Below are positions 36,561 through 46,300 of a DNA stretch of 64,000 bases, piece by piece. The notes beneath the pieces were generated by a model, which was not told the origin of the DNA, did not search any database, and saw only the letters and a list, made by a program, of their open reading frames with translations. Each line of letters begins with the position of its first letter. Position 1 is the stretch's first letter. The stretch covers positions 45,388 to 109,387 of the forward strand of contig JANQNR010000017.1 in the NCBI GenBank assembly GCA_028279475.1, written 5' to 3'. The DNA comes from Rickettsiales bacterium (GTDB lineage: Bacteria; Pseudomonadota; Alphaproteobacteria; Rickettsiales; UBA998). The position numbers and the translations under genes were made by a program.

Positions 36561-39176
36561 ATGACATCTTCCGTCACTGAAATTGATGCGCATGATCTAA
36601 TCATTGAGCATGATACTGGCGCACGTCATCCTCACGGTTTGACTGGTGCCATGCTCACAGGAACCGCCTTACTGTGGTCGCTATTTCAGCTATGGATTGC
36701 ATCGCCACTCCAATTTGAGCTGGGAATTTTCATTCTGAATGATACGCAAAGCCGTTCCATCCATCTGGCCTTTGCCATGTTTCTGGCGTTCGCCGCCTAT
36801 CCGATGCTGCGCAGTTCTCCACGGATGCATATCCCTATCTATGACTGGATTATGGCACTGGTTGGGGCATTCTGCGCAGGATACCTCTACCTATTTTACA
36901 ATGAACTGGCCTTGCGTCCCGGCCTGCCAACCGACCTGGATATTGCTGTTTCGATTATCGGACTAATCCTGCTACTAGAAGCAGCTCGCCGTTCGCTGGG
37001 TTTGCCATTGATGGTAATGGGCGTTATCTTCCTGGCCTACACGGCTTTCGGTTCCGCTTCCTGGATGCCGGATCTGATTGCCCATAAGGGGCAGTCGCTT
37101 AACAAGGTCGCTAACCACCAATGGCTTTCTACCGAAGGCGTGTTTGGCGTAGCGCTGGGGGTCTCTTCCGGTTTTGTGTTTCTGTTTGTCCTGTTTGGCT
37201 CCCTGCTCGACAAGGCAGGTGCCGGGAACTACTTTATCAAAGTTGCCTTCTCCCTGTTGGGGCATCTACGCGGAGGTCCCGCCAAGGCCGCTGTACTCTC
37301 TTCCGGTCTGACCGGCTTTATCTCCGGCTCCTCTATCGCCAACGTCGTGACTACCGGTACCTTCACTATTCCACTGATGCGCCGGGTCGGCTTCTCAGCT
37401 GAAAAAGCCGGCGCTGTTGAGGTTGGCTCTTCCGTCAATGGACAAATCATGCCACCGGTGATGGGGGCTGCGGCGTTTATCATGGTCGAATATGTCGGCT
37501 TATCCTACCAACAAATCATCAAACATGCCTTCCTTCCCGCTGTCATTTCCTATATTGCACTGCTCTACATGGTGCATCTGGAAGCGCTAAAGTATAATGT
37601 GAAAGCGTTAGAAAAACCGATACAGCATACCTTGAGACGCCGCTTGCTGGGAATGGGCATCACGGTTTCCAGCATCATCATTCTGGCCGGTATCGTGTAT
37701 TTTGGTATTGGCTGGATCAAGGGTATGGTGGGCGACCAATCACCATACGTATTCGCATTTCTCATTTTCCTTACCTATGTGGCATTGGTCTATTATGCAT
37801 CCCGTTTTCCGGATCTGGAAAAGGATGACCCGGATGCCCCCGTCTACACATTGCCGGAAACTGGGGCGACCGTTAAAACTGGCCTGCATTATATCCTACC
37901 ACTGGTCGTACTGATCTGGTCGTTGATGGTCGAGCGTCTCTCGCCCGGACTCTCCGCTTTCTGGGCCTGCGTAGTGATGATGGTCGTCCTGCTGACCCAG
38001 CGCGTATTGCTGGCACTGTTCCGTCGCCAGTCAGGTATTGGCTTACAGTTCAGACAGGGTGCCGATGATCTGAAGAATGGCCTGGTTACCGGCGCACGTA
38101 ATATGATCGGTATCGGTGTGGCCACCGCAGCTGCCGGTATTATTGTCGGCACCGTTTCCTTAACCGGGGTTGGTAACGCCATGGTCGAGGTTGTTGAAGC
38201 CCTCTCCGGCGGTTCACTAATTCTGGTATTGGTCTTTACCGCTATTATCAGCCTGATTTTAGGGATGGGACTTCCCACCACCGCCAACTATATCGTTGTT
38301 TCCAGCATCATGGCCGGTGTGGTGATGGAATTGGGCAAACAACATGGCCTGCTGGTACCGGCCATCGCCGTGCATATGTTCGTCTTCTATTTTGGCATCA
38401 TGGCCGATGTAACGCCACCGGTTGGACTGGCTTCCTTTGCCGCTGCTGCCGTCTCCAAAGGTGAACCAATTAAAACCGGCTTACAAGCGTTTCTCTATAG
38501 TACCCGAACCGCCATCCTTCCGTTTTTCTTTATTTTTAACAATGAACTGCTGCTGATTGGCGTCGACGATTTTTGGCATGGGCTATGGATTTTTATCAGC
38601 GCTACCGTTGCCTTGTTGTTATTTTCCGCAGGTATGCAGGGCTTTTTCATCGTCCGCAACCGGTTCTATGAAAGCCTGCTGCTGATTCTGATTTCCATTG
38701 CACTGTTCATCCCCGGCGCATTCCTGAACACCGTCTTCCCACAATATACCACAATGCCCGGCAACGTCTTCCCAGATGCGCTGACACAATCACCGACCGG
38801 GGAACGCCTTAAGTTACAGATGCTAGGTGAGAATGATATCGGCGATCCACGCACCTACCATATGTTCCTCCATGTACCAGAAGGTGCCAGCCTTGAAGAA
38901 AAACTCAAGGAATTGGGTATCGCGATCGCCGTTGAAGAAGAAAAAACCATTATTGAGAATATTACCTTCGGTAGCCCCATGGAAAAAGCGGAAATGGATT
39001 TCTACGACGAGGTGGTGCGTGTCATGGCGCCTAACCAGGAACGTCCGGTAAAATATGTTGTCTATATTCCGGCATTGACCTTACTGGCACTGATTTATTT
39101 CTTGCAACGCACACGCAGAACAAGGATTCTGGCAATGGATACCCATGAGCATCATATAAAGGAGACGACTTCATAA
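36561..39176 (+). CDS. TRAP transporter fused permease (TAXI type, DctQM fusion)
   Basis: An 871-residue inner-membrane protein. A DctQ-like four-helix part at the N-terminus is fused to a DctM-type large subunit of about 12-14 helices. Signature stretches are GNYFIKVAFSLLGHLRGGPA, SSGLTGFISGSSIANVVTTG, GSSVNGQIMPPVMGAAAFIM and LILGMGLPTTANYIVVSSIM. The C-terminal 170 residues include a soluble stretch before a last TM helix. It imports the substrate caught by the upstream binding protein using an ion gradient. The stop overlaps the UspA start (TAATG). Confidence 0.94.
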   Translation: MTSSVTEIDAHDLIIEHDTGARHPHGLTGAMLTGTALLWSLFQLWIASPLQFELGIFILNDTQSRSIHLAFAMFLAFAAYPMLRSSPRMHIPIYDWIMALVGAFCAGYLYLFYNELALRPGLPTDLDIAVSIIGLILLLEAARRSLGLPLMVMGVIFLAYTAFGSASWMPDLIAHKGQSLNKVANHQWLSTEGVFGVALGVSSGFVFLFVLFGSLLDKAGAGNYFIKVAFSLLGHLRGGPAKAAVLSSGLTGFISGSSIANVVTTGTFTIPLMRRVGFSAEKAGAVEVGSSVNGQIMPPVMGAAAFIMVEYVGLSYQQIIKHAFLPAVISYIALLYMVHLEALKYNVKALEKPIQHTLRRRLLGMGITVSSIIILAGIVYFGIGWIKGMVGDQSPYVFAFLIFLTYVALVYYASRFPDLEKDDPDAPVYTLPETGATVKTGLHYILPLVVLIWSLMVERLSPGLSAFWACVVMMVVLLTQRVLLALFRRQSGIGLQFRQGADDLKNGLVTGARNMIGIGVATAAAGIIVGTVSLTGVGNAMVEVVEALSGGSLILVLVFTAIISLILGMGLPTTANYIVVSSIMAGVVMELGKQHGLLVPAIAVHMFVFYFGIMADVTPPVGLASFAAAAVSKGEPIKTGLQAFLYSTRTAILPFFFIFNNELLLIGVDDFWHGLWIFISATVALLLFSAGMQGFFIVRNRFYESLLLILISIALFIPGAFLNTVFPQYTTMPGNVFPDALTQSPTGERLKLQMLGENDIGDPRTYHMFLHVPEGASLEEKLKELGIAIAVEEEKTIIENITFGSPMEKAEMDFYDEVVRVMAPNQERPVKYVVYIPALTLLALIYFLQRTRRTRILAMDTHEHHIKETTS

Positions 39177-39613
39177 TGTATAAAAATATTCTGTTCCCGG
39201 TGGATGTCACCGAACCCAGCTCCTGGCAGATTGCCTTGCCAGTTGTCTTAGAAATGGTTGAGGCATTCAAGACCCAATTACATGTCATGACCGTCGTACC
39301 GGAATATGGCATGAGCATTGTGTCTCAGTTTTTCCCGGATAAATCAGAAGATGCCCTGATAAAAGGCGCGACCGAGGCATTGCATAAATTCACGGCTGAA
39401 AATATCCCGGAACATATCAAACGCCGCCACGTGATTATTCAGGGCACGGTCTATGAAGGCATTATCGAAACCGCCGATCGCGTTCACGCCGACCTGATCG
39501 TCATGGCCGCACACCGTCCCGAATTGAAAGACTACCTGCTTGGCCCTAACGCCGCCCGTGTGGTACGTCATTCGAGCCGATCAGTATTGGTAGTACGGGA
39601 CGAACATAAATGA
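39176..39613 (+). CDS. Universal stress protein UspA family
   Basis: A 145-residue protein with the Usp fold: MYKNILFPVDVTE at the start, VIIQGTVYEGIIETADRVHADLIVMAAHR in the middle, and a C-terminal GPNAARVVRHSSRSVLVVRD with the nucleotide-binding glycine/Ser pattern (usual G-2x-G-9x-G(S/T) is somewhat altered). Such proteins are often coupled to TRAP transporters (TeaD with TeaABC) and tune uptake by binding ATP. Translationally coupled to the permease. Confidence 0.92.
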   Translation: MYKNILFPVDVTEPSSWQIALPVVLEMVEAFKTQLHVMTVVPEYGMSIVSQFFPDKSEDALIKGATEALHKFTAENIPEHIKRRHVIIQGTVYEGIIETADRVHADLIVMAAHRPELKDYLLGPNAARVVRHSSRSVLVVRDEHK

Positions 39614-39671
39614 CCTCCCTCATAACTAAAATTTCTGCATTGACCTAACATTTAGTTCTGAAGGAGGTCTC

Positions 39672-40496
39672 ATGAAAACAGTCACTCTTGGTTCCCTGAC
39701 GTTGGCGAATGACCGCCCGTTCACGCTGATCGCCGGTCCCTGCCAGATGGAAAGCCGCGACCACGCCATGATGGTAGCGGAAACACTCAAACAGATGACG
39801 GATCGGCTTGGGATAGGACTCATCTATAAAACCTCGTTCGACAAGGCCAATCGCTCCAGCATTTCCGGCAAACGCGGCGTCGGGTTGGAAGCCGCACTTC
39901 CTGTGTTCGAGGAAGTACGACGCACCTTTGACTGTCCGGTATTGACTGATATTCATAATGAAGAACAATGCGCACAGTTGGCTCCTTACGTGGATGTACT
40001 GCAAATTCCTGCCTTTCTGTGTCGCCAGACCGATCTGCTGCTGGCCGCCGCCAAAACGGATTGCGTCATTAATGTCAAAAAAGGGCAATTCCTGGCGCCA
40101 TGGGATGTCGGCAATATCGTCGCCAAGCTGGAGCATGGCGGCTGCACTGACATTATGCTGACCGAACGGGGCGCATCGTTTGGCTATAACACCCTGGTCA
40201 GTGATATGCGCTCACTCAAGATCATGGCCGATGCCACTGGCTATCCCGTGGTCTTTGATGCGACCCATTCCGTGCAGCAACCAGGCGGGCTGGGTGGCGC
40301 CTCCGGCGGACAACGTGAGTTCGTCCCTGTGCTCGCACGCGCCGCCGTGGCAGTTGGCGTGGCCGCCCTGTTCATGGAAACCCATCCCGATCCGGATAAC
40401 GCCCCAAGCGACGGGCCATGCATGGTGCCGCTGGCAGACATGGAGCCTCTACTGACACAATTGCAGCGGCTGGATGCTGTGGTGAAACAGGCATAG
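39672..40496 (+). CDS. kdsA: 3-deoxy-8-phosphooctulonate (KDO-8-P) synthase
   Basis: A 274-residue enzyme that joins PEP and arabinose-5-phosphate to give KDO-8-P for lipopolysaccharide. It has [47 protein letters not shown] and [12 protein letters not shown]. Cys24 in AGPC is the metal-ligand Cys of the metal-dependent class (E. coli KdsA has Asn there), so it should need a divalent metal. AAGGAGGTC stands just before the ATG. It is a Gram-negative marker. Confidence 0.96.
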   Translation: MKTVTLGSLTLANDRPFTLIAGPCQMESRDHAMMVAETLKQMTDRLGIGLIYKTSFDKANRSSISGKRGVGLEAALPVFEEVRRTFDCPVLTDIHNEEQCAQLAPYVDVLQIPAFLCRQTDLLLAAAKTDCVINVKKGQFLAPWDVGNIVAKLEHGGCTDIMLTERGASFGYNTLVSDMRSLKIMADATGYPVVFDATHSVQQPGGLGGASGGQREFVPVLARAAVAVGVAALFMETHPDPDNAPSDGPCMVPLADMEPLLTQLQRLDAVVKQA

Positions 40497-40526
40497 ATAG
40501 TATGGACAATTGTATAGACATGTGTT

Positions 40527-40799
40527 ATGCTAACGTTTGAATGGGATGAAGAAAAAGACCAAATTAACCGTAGCAAGCATGGGATTGCCTTACAAAGAGG
40601 TGCCGCTATATTCCTCGACGATAACCGACTAACGAAAATTGATCATAGGTTTGATTATCAGGAAGTGCGATACATAACTCTTGGTCTTGTCGAAAATCGT
40701 GTCTATGTGGCCGTCTACACAATGCGTGGAGATGCCATACGATTAATCTCGGTACGAAAAGCCAACAAAAGAGAAAAGGCGCAATATGGGAACTGTTAG
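40527..40799 (+). CDS. brnT: BrnT family type II toxin
   Basis: A 90-residue RelE-fold ribonuclease toxin. FEWDEEKDQINRSKHGI is the BrnT N-terminal signature, followed by DHRFDYQEVRYITLG, RVYVAVYTMRGDAIRLISVR and a C-terminal KREKAQYG. BrnT cuts RNA and stops translation until bound by BrnA. The toxin precedes the antitoxin and overlaps it by 14 bp, as usual. The DNA is richer in A+T than the flanking kdsA and cvpA. Confidence 0.93.
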   Translation: MLTFEWDEEKDQINRSKHGIALQRGAAIFLDDNRLTKIDHRFDYQEVRYITLGLVENRVYVAVYTMRGDAIRLISVRKANKREKAQYGNC

Positions 40800-41118
40800 A
40801 TATACTTTAGATGCAAAAAACCCTCCCAAGTTAAGCGAGGAAGAAAAATCACGTTATGATACTTCCAGAGAAGAAGATATTGATTATTCCGATATTTCCG
40901 AACTTGATAACTCATTTTTTGAAAACGCATGGCGCGGTGATATGCCAATACCGGTAGAGAAAGAAAAAATTTCAGTGAGACTAGATAAAGACATATTGCA
41001 ATGGCTACGTAGTTATGGCCGAGGATACCAAACACGCATGAATGAAATTCTACGCCTTGCCATGCAACACCATACAACACCCCCAAGCCAAGAGAATGAT
41101 CGGATCAACCCACAATAA
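40786..41118 (+). CDS. brnA: BrnA family antitoxin
   Basis: A 110-residue partner of BrnT. The N-terminal part is acidic (SREEDIDYSDISELDNSFF) and wraps the toxin. The C-terminal RHH-like DNA-binding part is EKISVRLDKDILQWLRSYGR followed by YQTRMNEILRLAM. It should neutralise BrnT and repress the operon promoter in the 30-bp gap after kdsA. Confidence 0.9.
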   Translation: MGTVRYTLDAKNPPKLSEEEKSRYDTSREEDIDYSDISELDNSFFENAWRGDMPIPVEKEKISVRLDKDILQWLRSYGRGYQTRMNEILRLAMQHHTTPPSQENDRINPQ

Positions 41119-41185
41119 ATTGCTTTTCGTGTAAGGCAGTGGCAAAATTTTTTGCTTTTAGCCGCAAATGTACTATGTATAGCGC

Positions 41186-41890
41186 ATGGTCGATGCACAA
41201 CTAAATATCAATCTGTTTGACGGGCTGGTCTACCTGACGCTTTTCCTTGCCGGGTTTATCTCTTTGTACCGGGGGTTCATCCGTGAATTCCTTTCTATTA
41301 TCACCTGGTTCGGTGCTGGGCTGATTACACTTGGCATGGCCGATAACGCCATCGCGTATGTACGTCAATTCATGACCAGTGATCTGGGCGCCGCGATGGT
41401 CGGCGTCATGGGTACCTATTTTATTTCCGTCACCATTCTCGGTATGCTCACCCGCATGGTCATGAAATATGTCAAACAGGGTTCCGATGTCGGGTTCCTT
41501 GACAATGCACTGGGGCTGCTGTTCGGGTTGCTGAAAGGTGGGATGATTATCATCCTTGGCTTTATCCTGATGACACTGGTGTTTAAGGAAGAAGGCTATC
41601 CGGAATGGATTCAGCAGGCGCATACGCTACCGACCGTGCAGCGTGCCACCATTTCTGTGGTACGACTCATGCCGGAATATCTGGGCACTATCTCTTCTCT
41701 TGGCGCCGCGCAGGAAGAAGAACCAGTGCCAGACGACGCTGCTCCCACGCCTGAAACGGTCAATGAGGGCATCGAAGATGAATTATTCCGACGCAATCTG
41801 AGTAAAGAGGAAATCGAGCAGGGAACGGGCGCATTGGAACAACTGATTATGGATGTGACCAAAGATCGGGAAGATCAGGGAGACTTTTAG
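41186..41890 (+). CDS. cvpA: CvpA family membrane protein
   Basis: A 234-residue inner-membrane protein with four TM helices in residues 10-125 (LVYLTLFLAGFISLYRGFIR, WFGAGLITLGMADNAIAYV and so on) and a long charged cytoplasmic tail. CvpA is required for colicin V production and stress tolerance in E. coli. It is directly followed by purF, the same order as in E. coli, with the stop touching the purF GTG. Confidence 0.9.
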   Translation: MVDAQLNINLFDGLVYLTLFLAGFISLYRGFIREFLSIITWFGAGLITLGMADNAIAYVRQFMTSDLGAAMVGVMGTYFISVTILGMLTRMVMKYVKQGSDVGFLDNALGLLFGLLKGGMIIILGFILMTLVFKEEGYPEWIQQAHTLPTVQRATISVVRLMPEYLGTISSLGAAQEEEPVPDDAAPTPETVNEGIEDELFRRNLSKEEIEQGTGALEQLIMDVTKDREDQGDF

Positions 41891-43357
41891 GTGGCTCCCT
41901 TTCCCTCCCCCGATACTGATAAGTTCCATGAAGAATGTGGCGTGTTCGGTATTTTTGGCGCAGTGGATGCAGCCGCACATACGGCACTGGGGCTGCACGC
42001 CCTGCAACATCGTGGACAGGAGGCCGCCGGCATCGTCTCCAATGACGGTAACGGGCAGTTTTATTCCCGGCGAGCACTGGGGCTGGTCGGTGACACCTTC
42101 AACCGGCAAAGCGTGATTAAGAAGCTTCTGGGCAGCGCCGCCATCGGCCATAATCGCTACTCCACCTCCGGCGAACCACTGATCCGCAACGTACAGCCCC
42201 TGTATGCCGAGTACCATTTCGGAGGTGTCGCGCTGGCGCATAACGGCAACCTGACCAATGCCTGGCACTTGCGTGAAACACTCAAAAGCAAAGGCTGCTT
42301 GTTTCAGTCTACCTCTGATACCGAGGTCATCGTTCACTTAATCGCTATCAGTCAGGAAAACAGCGTAGAAGCGCGATTGATCGATGCGCTCACACAGGTG
42401 GAAGGCGCCTACTCACTGGTCGTCCTAACCGATGACACACTGATTGGCGTGCGCGATCCACATGGCGTCCGTCCCCTTGTGCTGGGCGAATTGGACGGCG
42501 CGTATGTGCTGGCCTCCGAGACCTGCGCCTTTGACATTATCGGCGCGGATTATGTCCGTGACATTGAGTCGGGCGAGATGGTGGTTATTACCGATCATGG
42601 CCTGCAAAGCTCCAAGCCTTTTGCACCGGTTGCCAGAAAATTCTGCATCTTTGAATATGTCTATTTCGCTCGCCCCGACAGCATGATCGAAGGGTTTAAC
42701 ACCTATGAAGTCCGCAAGGCCATCGGCAGCGAACTGGCAAAAGAATACCCCATTGATGCCGATGTGGTCATCCCGGTGCCTGATTCCGGAGTGCCGGCGG
42801 CATTGGGCTATGCTGAAGGTGCAAACATGGCGTTTGATCTTGGCATTATCCGTAATCATTATGTTGGGCGCACCTTTATCGAACCCACCGATAAAATCCG
42901 CAATCTCGGTGTAAAGCTGAAACATAATGCCAACCAGGCCAGCATTAAAGGCAAGCGCGTTGTGCTGGTCGATGACAGCATCGTGCGCGGCACCACCTCC
43001 CGCAAGATTGTTGCCATGGTGCGCGCAGCGGGCGCGACAGAAGTGCATATGTGCATCGCCAGCCCACCCTCGACGCATTCCTGCTATTACGGGGTCGATA
43101 CGCCGGAGCGCGAAGAATTGCTGGCCTCCAACATGAGTGTGGAGGAGATGGCCGCCTATATCGGTGCTGACTCGCTGGCGTTTCTCTCTATCGATGGGTT
43201 GTATCGCGCCGTGGGTGAAGCGCAGCGCGACAACGACAACCCGCAATATTGCGATGCCTGCTTTACCGGCGACTATGCTATCCGGTTGAAAGATGTTGAA
43301 AACGGTGCCGATACTGCCAATTTTAAAGGCGTCGGCGCGATGTCGGTGATTGGGTGA
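41891..43357 (+). CDS. purF: Amidophosphoribosyltransferase
   Basis: A 488-residue enzyme for the first committed step of purine synthesis (PRPP plus glutamine to phosphoribosylamine). After a 15-residue propeptide, Cys16 of EECGVFGIFG is the amidotransferase nucleophile. Other family parts are LHALQHRGQEAAGIVS, IGHNRYSTSG, and the PRPP loop RVVLVDDSIVRGTTSRKIV. The start is GTG directly after the cvpA stop. It ends 4 bp from the convergent glycosyltransferase gene. Confidence 0.97.
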   Translation: MAPFPSPDTDKFHEECGVFGIFGAVDAAAHTALGLHALQHRGQEAAGIVSNDGNGQFYSRRALGLVGDTFNRQSVIKKLLGSAAIGHNRYSTSGEPLIRNVQPLYAEYHFGGVALAHNGNLTNAWHLRETLKSKGCLFQSTSDTEVIVHLIAISQENSVEARLIDALTQVEGAYSLVVLTDDTLIGVRDPHGVRPLVLGELDGAYVLASETCAFDIIGADYVRDIESGEMVVITDHGLQSSKPFAPVARKFCIFEYVYFARPDSMIEGFNTYEVRKAIGSELAKEYPIDADVVIPVPDSGVPAALGYAEGANMAFDLGIIRNHYVGRTFIEPTDKIRNLGVKLKHNANQASIKGKRVVLVDDSIVRGTTSRKIVAMVRAAGATEVHMCIASPPSTHSCYYGVDTPEREELLASNMSVEEMAAYIGADSLAFLSIDGLYRAVGEAQRDNDNPQYCDACFTGDYAIRLKDVENGADTANFKGVGAMSVIG

Positions 43358-43361
43358 GAGG

Positions 43362-44444
43362 TCATCCTCGATAGCACGTCGCATCCCAACCATAATCGGA
43401 TTGTGCTTGCCCCCCCATCGTCACCTCGACGATAAACTGCGCTACCTGTGCCGCGCTCATCTGTGTATGTGCCTTGTGCCACCCGGCAGCAGCGATACGC
43501 ATACGTGCGTCCGAGTGTTGCTTGTAATAACGGAGCTTATCCGCCAGCTCTTCTTTATCGGCGAAAAACACCATCTCCTCTTCGGTGAAAAACTGCTCCA
43601 TGGCAAAGCCGCGTTCGCTGAAACAAAGCAACCCGCAACCCACATACTGGGACAGGCGATCCGACGTATAGAGATAGCGCTCTTCCTCTGTCGCCTGAAT
43701 CACCGCCCCCTTGGTGGTTTGCTTATGGCTAAGATTCAGCCCCATGGCACATCGCCCAATGGCGTCATAATACGCGGCGCCGAATAACTCATCTGCCCCA
43801 TCAAACCCAAAGAAATGCGGGCGCAGCCCTTCTACTTGTTCTCGTACATAACGCGGTAATCGCAAACGGTCATTCTCCTCCTGTGAACCGGTGGTCGTCA
43901 TGGCGCGCACGGCATAGAACACATCATACTCCGTCTGCGCCTGTTCATGACAGCGATGCGTTTCTAATGCGGCATCAACCGGGTTAGGAATATAGGCAGC
44001 CACCGCCTGCGGCGTAGCATAGCGCTGTAACACAGATCCCCCAGTCGTAATAAAACTGGCATCGACATGAGGTAACCGTGCGCGGATTGCGGCATCGTTT
44101 TCAGGGCGAAATACCGGATCGACATTGAACTGCGCAATGCGCAAAGCCGGATGCTCCGATTTCAAAATCTGCAACGTGTTATTGGTAATAATGTCGGCAT
44201 GTCCAAGCAACAGCATATCCGGGCGAAAATTATGGGCGACCTGAATTAACTGGTCATTACAACGCTGTGCACCGCCTAATCTTGTACCCAGCCAACCGGC
44301 ATGGCGCAATACATCACGATCACTGAAAAACAGGGCATTGTGATCACAGCGCACTAACCCATGTTGAAGCTTCCGCCCGACATCGTAGAACCGCCGTCCT
44401 CGATGCTTTTCATTGCCATTGCCGACATGCAGAATTCTGGCCAT
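43362..44444 (-). CDS. CgeB-like glycosyltransferase
   Basis: A 360-residue protein with a GT-B layout: an N-terminal half with ARILHVGNGNEKHRGRRFYD and PDMLLLGHADIITN, and a C-terminal half with AMGLNLSHKQTTKGAVIQAT, YLYTSDRLSQYVGCGLLCFS and EEMVFFADKEELADKLRYY. That last part fits the Glycos_transf_1-like C-terminal domain of CgeB and related spore or cell-surface glycosyltransferases. Donor and acceptor are unknown. No signal peptide, so cytoplasmic or membrane-associated. Confidence 0.75.
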   Translation of the reverse strand: MARILHVGNGNEKHRGRRFYDVGRKLQHGLVRCDHNALFFSDRDVLRHAGWLGTRLGGAQRCNDQLIQVAHNFRPDMLLLGHADIITNNTLQILKSEHPALRIAQFNVDPVFRPENDAAIRARLPHVDASFITTGGSVLQRYATPQAVAAYIPNPVDAALETHRCHEQAQTEYDVFYAVRAMTTTGSQEENDRLRLPRYVREQVEGLRPHFFGFDGADELFGAAYYDAIGRCAMGLNLSHKQTTKGAVIQATEEERYLYTSDRLSQYVGCGLLCFSERGFAMEQFFTEEEMVFFADKEELADKLRYYKQHSDARMRIAAAGWHKAHTQMSAAQVAQFIVEVTMGGQAQSDYGWDATCYRG

Positions 44445-44468
44445 TCGGCATACCCGATAAGACGCTGT

Positions 44469-45806
44469 TTAACGTTTTACCACAATGCAGAGCGTCCCCT
44501 GCGCTTTCAGGCGTCCGCATAGCTCGTCAGCAGCGATATGTGTGTCATATGGTCCTGCACGAAGGCGGAACAGGCGACGGGCAGCGCTCCCATGTTTCGG
44601 AGCGTCAATGTTCTTATTAACTCTTGCCAATGTTCTCCCATGCATTCCCTGCAATTCTGCCCACTTATCCTCTGCGGCAGCAGGCGAAAGAAACGAACCG
44701 AGCTGTACGTAAAATTGGCCACTACTATATGCTGCACCTGCCTCAGGACGTGTTGTTACCGGTCCACGGTGCCGATACTGACGGTACCGCGCTCCTTTCT
44801 CTCCGCGCATCGCGGCACGGCGCTTGGAGTAACGGTCCTGGTAACGTACTGATCCACCCAGGTCTTTAATCGCACGACAGCGCAGTGCTTCCGGACGTGT
44901 TAGTGCGCACAGACGGCGTACCGGGCGCGTCGTCAGGAATGGTCCCATACGCAGCGACAATCGCTCCGCACCCCGTACTCGACCATAGGGGCGTACAATA
45001 CGAATGCGCAGCTTGGACGGCAGTAGTGAATCACGTGACTTTAACACGCGTACATATTGAGCGGCGGCCGCATCGTTAGCAAAATACCCAATATCTGCCC
45101 AGAAGGAATGCACCTTTGCCGTATCACTTGGTGATGCATCCATCAGACGATTACCACGTTCCAGATAAGGATTCTGCTGCGGCTGCGGTTCGGATAATGG
45201 TACCGGAATCGCTTCTTCTACGGCAATCATCCCCGTTCCCTGCGGCTGGCCCGGAACGGCGGCAACAGGTACAGTCGGTGTTTGCGGTACGGCAACCGAC
45301 GTTCCAGCCACTTCGACCGGCACACCAACATTCACAGGTGGTGCCGGTGTATAGGTCGTCGGAGCAACAGGCTCTACTATGTCCGGCTGTGCATTGATCT
45401 GTACCGGCACTTCCTGTGGAGTCTGTGGTACCGATGCGGCAGCAACACTGCTTTCCACCTCCGCATCATCACTGTAAAACATAGCAGTTTCCGCCACATA
45501 ACACTCATGACCACCTTCCGTCACCTCATCACAAACCGCCTCGGCATCTGCGCGTGTAGCGATTGGACCAGCCTGCGTACGGTAGGTCACAAAATTGTCG
45601 GGACGCATCACCACTTCACCCGACACGTAATTCAGTCCCTCGAATAAATCAGGAAAAGCCTGCGCCAGTGTCTCCCAATGCGCGCGCGCTTTTGCTTCGG
45701 AATCAAATGTCCCTAACTGCACCATAAATACGGTTTGCGCCGGCAAGGCAGCGGGTAAGGCCATTACTGCTAACGAACCCAGAACACCCCTGACAAATCT
45801 TTTCAT
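44469..45806 (-). CDS. Exported protein with several SPOR domains
   Basis: A 445-residue protein with a signal peptide (MKRFVRGVLGSLAVMALPAA, cleaved near ALPAQ). Three SPOR-like repeats can be seen: residues about 24-110 (VFMVQLGTFDSEAKARAHWE), about 230-310 (WADIGYFANDAAAAQYVRVL) and about 365-445 (FYVQLGSFLSPAAAEDKWAE, ending LKAQGTLCIVVK). Pro/Val-rich linkers join them. It likely binds denuded peptidoglycan in the periplasm. It lies between a ribosomal operon and a glycosyltransferase gene. Confidence 0.85.
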   Translation of the reverse strand: MKRFVRGVLGSLAVMALPAALPAQTVFMVQLGTFDSEAKARAHWETLAQAFPDLFEGLNYVSGEVVMRPDNFVTYRTQAGPIATRADAEAVCDEVTEGGHECYVAETAMFYSDDAEVESSVAAASVPQTPQEVPVQINAQPDIVEPVAPTTYTPAPPVNVGVPVEVAGTSVAVPQTPTVPVAAVPGQPQGTGMIAVEEAIPVPLSEPQPQQNPYLERGNRLMDASPSDTAKVHSFWADIGYFANDAAAAQYVRVLKSRDSLLPSKLRIRIVRPYGRVRGAERLSLRMGPFLTTRPVRRLCALTRPEALRCRAIKDLGGSVRYQDRYSKRRAAMRGEKGARYRQYRHRGPVTTRPEAGAAYSSGQFYVQLGSFLSPAAAEDKWAELQGMHGRTLARVNKNIDAPKHGSAARRLFRLRAGPYDTHIAADELCGRLKAQGTLCIVVKR

Positions 45807-45924
45807 CCGAATACTTCCATTTCCTTGTCTTTTAAAATGGGGTGACTATAGGCAACATTACGTAAATGATAAAGTAAAAAGTACACCCTCCCCTTTATGG
45901 GTCATACATTGGCCTTCTCACCAA

Positions 45925-45956
45925 TAAAAAAACGCCGCAGCTGCAATAGCCGCGGC
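45925..45956 (-). terminator. Intrinsic terminator after rpsF-rpsR
   Basis: On the minus strand GCCGCGGC-TATTGCA-GCTGCGGC followed by GTTTTTTTA, an 8-bp stem with one wobble pair and a T run, 29 bases after the rpsR stop. Confidence 0.85.
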
Positions 45957-45984
45957 ATTTTATGCCATGCATTATCTGATAAGC

Positions 45985-46269
45985 TTACTGACTTACGTAA
46001 GGCATCAGTGCAAGATTACGCGCCCGCTTGATCGCAGTGGCCAGCTTGCGTTGTTTTTTTGCGCTGACCGCTGTGATACGGCTTGGAAGAATCTTACCGC
46101 GCTCAGATACAAAACGGCTCAGGAGCTTTACATCCTTATAATCAATATCAGGTGCTTTAGGTCCGCTCAAAGGACAACTACGCCGGCGGCGAAAAAACGG
46201 CCTGCGGTTGACAGAGCCCATGGGTGCCCCGGTTTTGTTTTCTGCATTATTTTCATTTGCTTCTGCCAT
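45985..46269 (-). CDS. rpsR: 30S ribosomal protein S18
   Basis: A 94-residue protein with [15 protein letters not shown] (zinc-type Cys region) and [20 protein letters not shown] and [20 protein letters not shown], which bind 16S rRNA with S6. It carries a 20-residue N-terminal extension over the E. coli protein. Second in the rpsF-rpsR operon; rplI, often third, is not here. Confidence 0.96.
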   Translation of the reverse strand: MAEANENNAENKTGAPMGSVNRRPFFRRRRSCPLSGPKAPDIDYKDVKLLSRFVSERGKILPSRITAVSAKKQRKLATAIKRARNLALMPYVSQ

Positions 46270-46300
46270 GATATTCCTGCCTGGTATTTATTGTGTTTAT

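Noticed and set aside
39614..39671. AACTAAA...TTTAGTT inverted pair before kdsA
   Set aside because: Only 7 bases, AT-only and 20 bases apart; not enough to call an operator or terminator.
42425..43393. Long open frame antisense to purF
   Set aside because: purF is certain in the other strand; the antisense product is Gly/His-rich with no recognisable domain.
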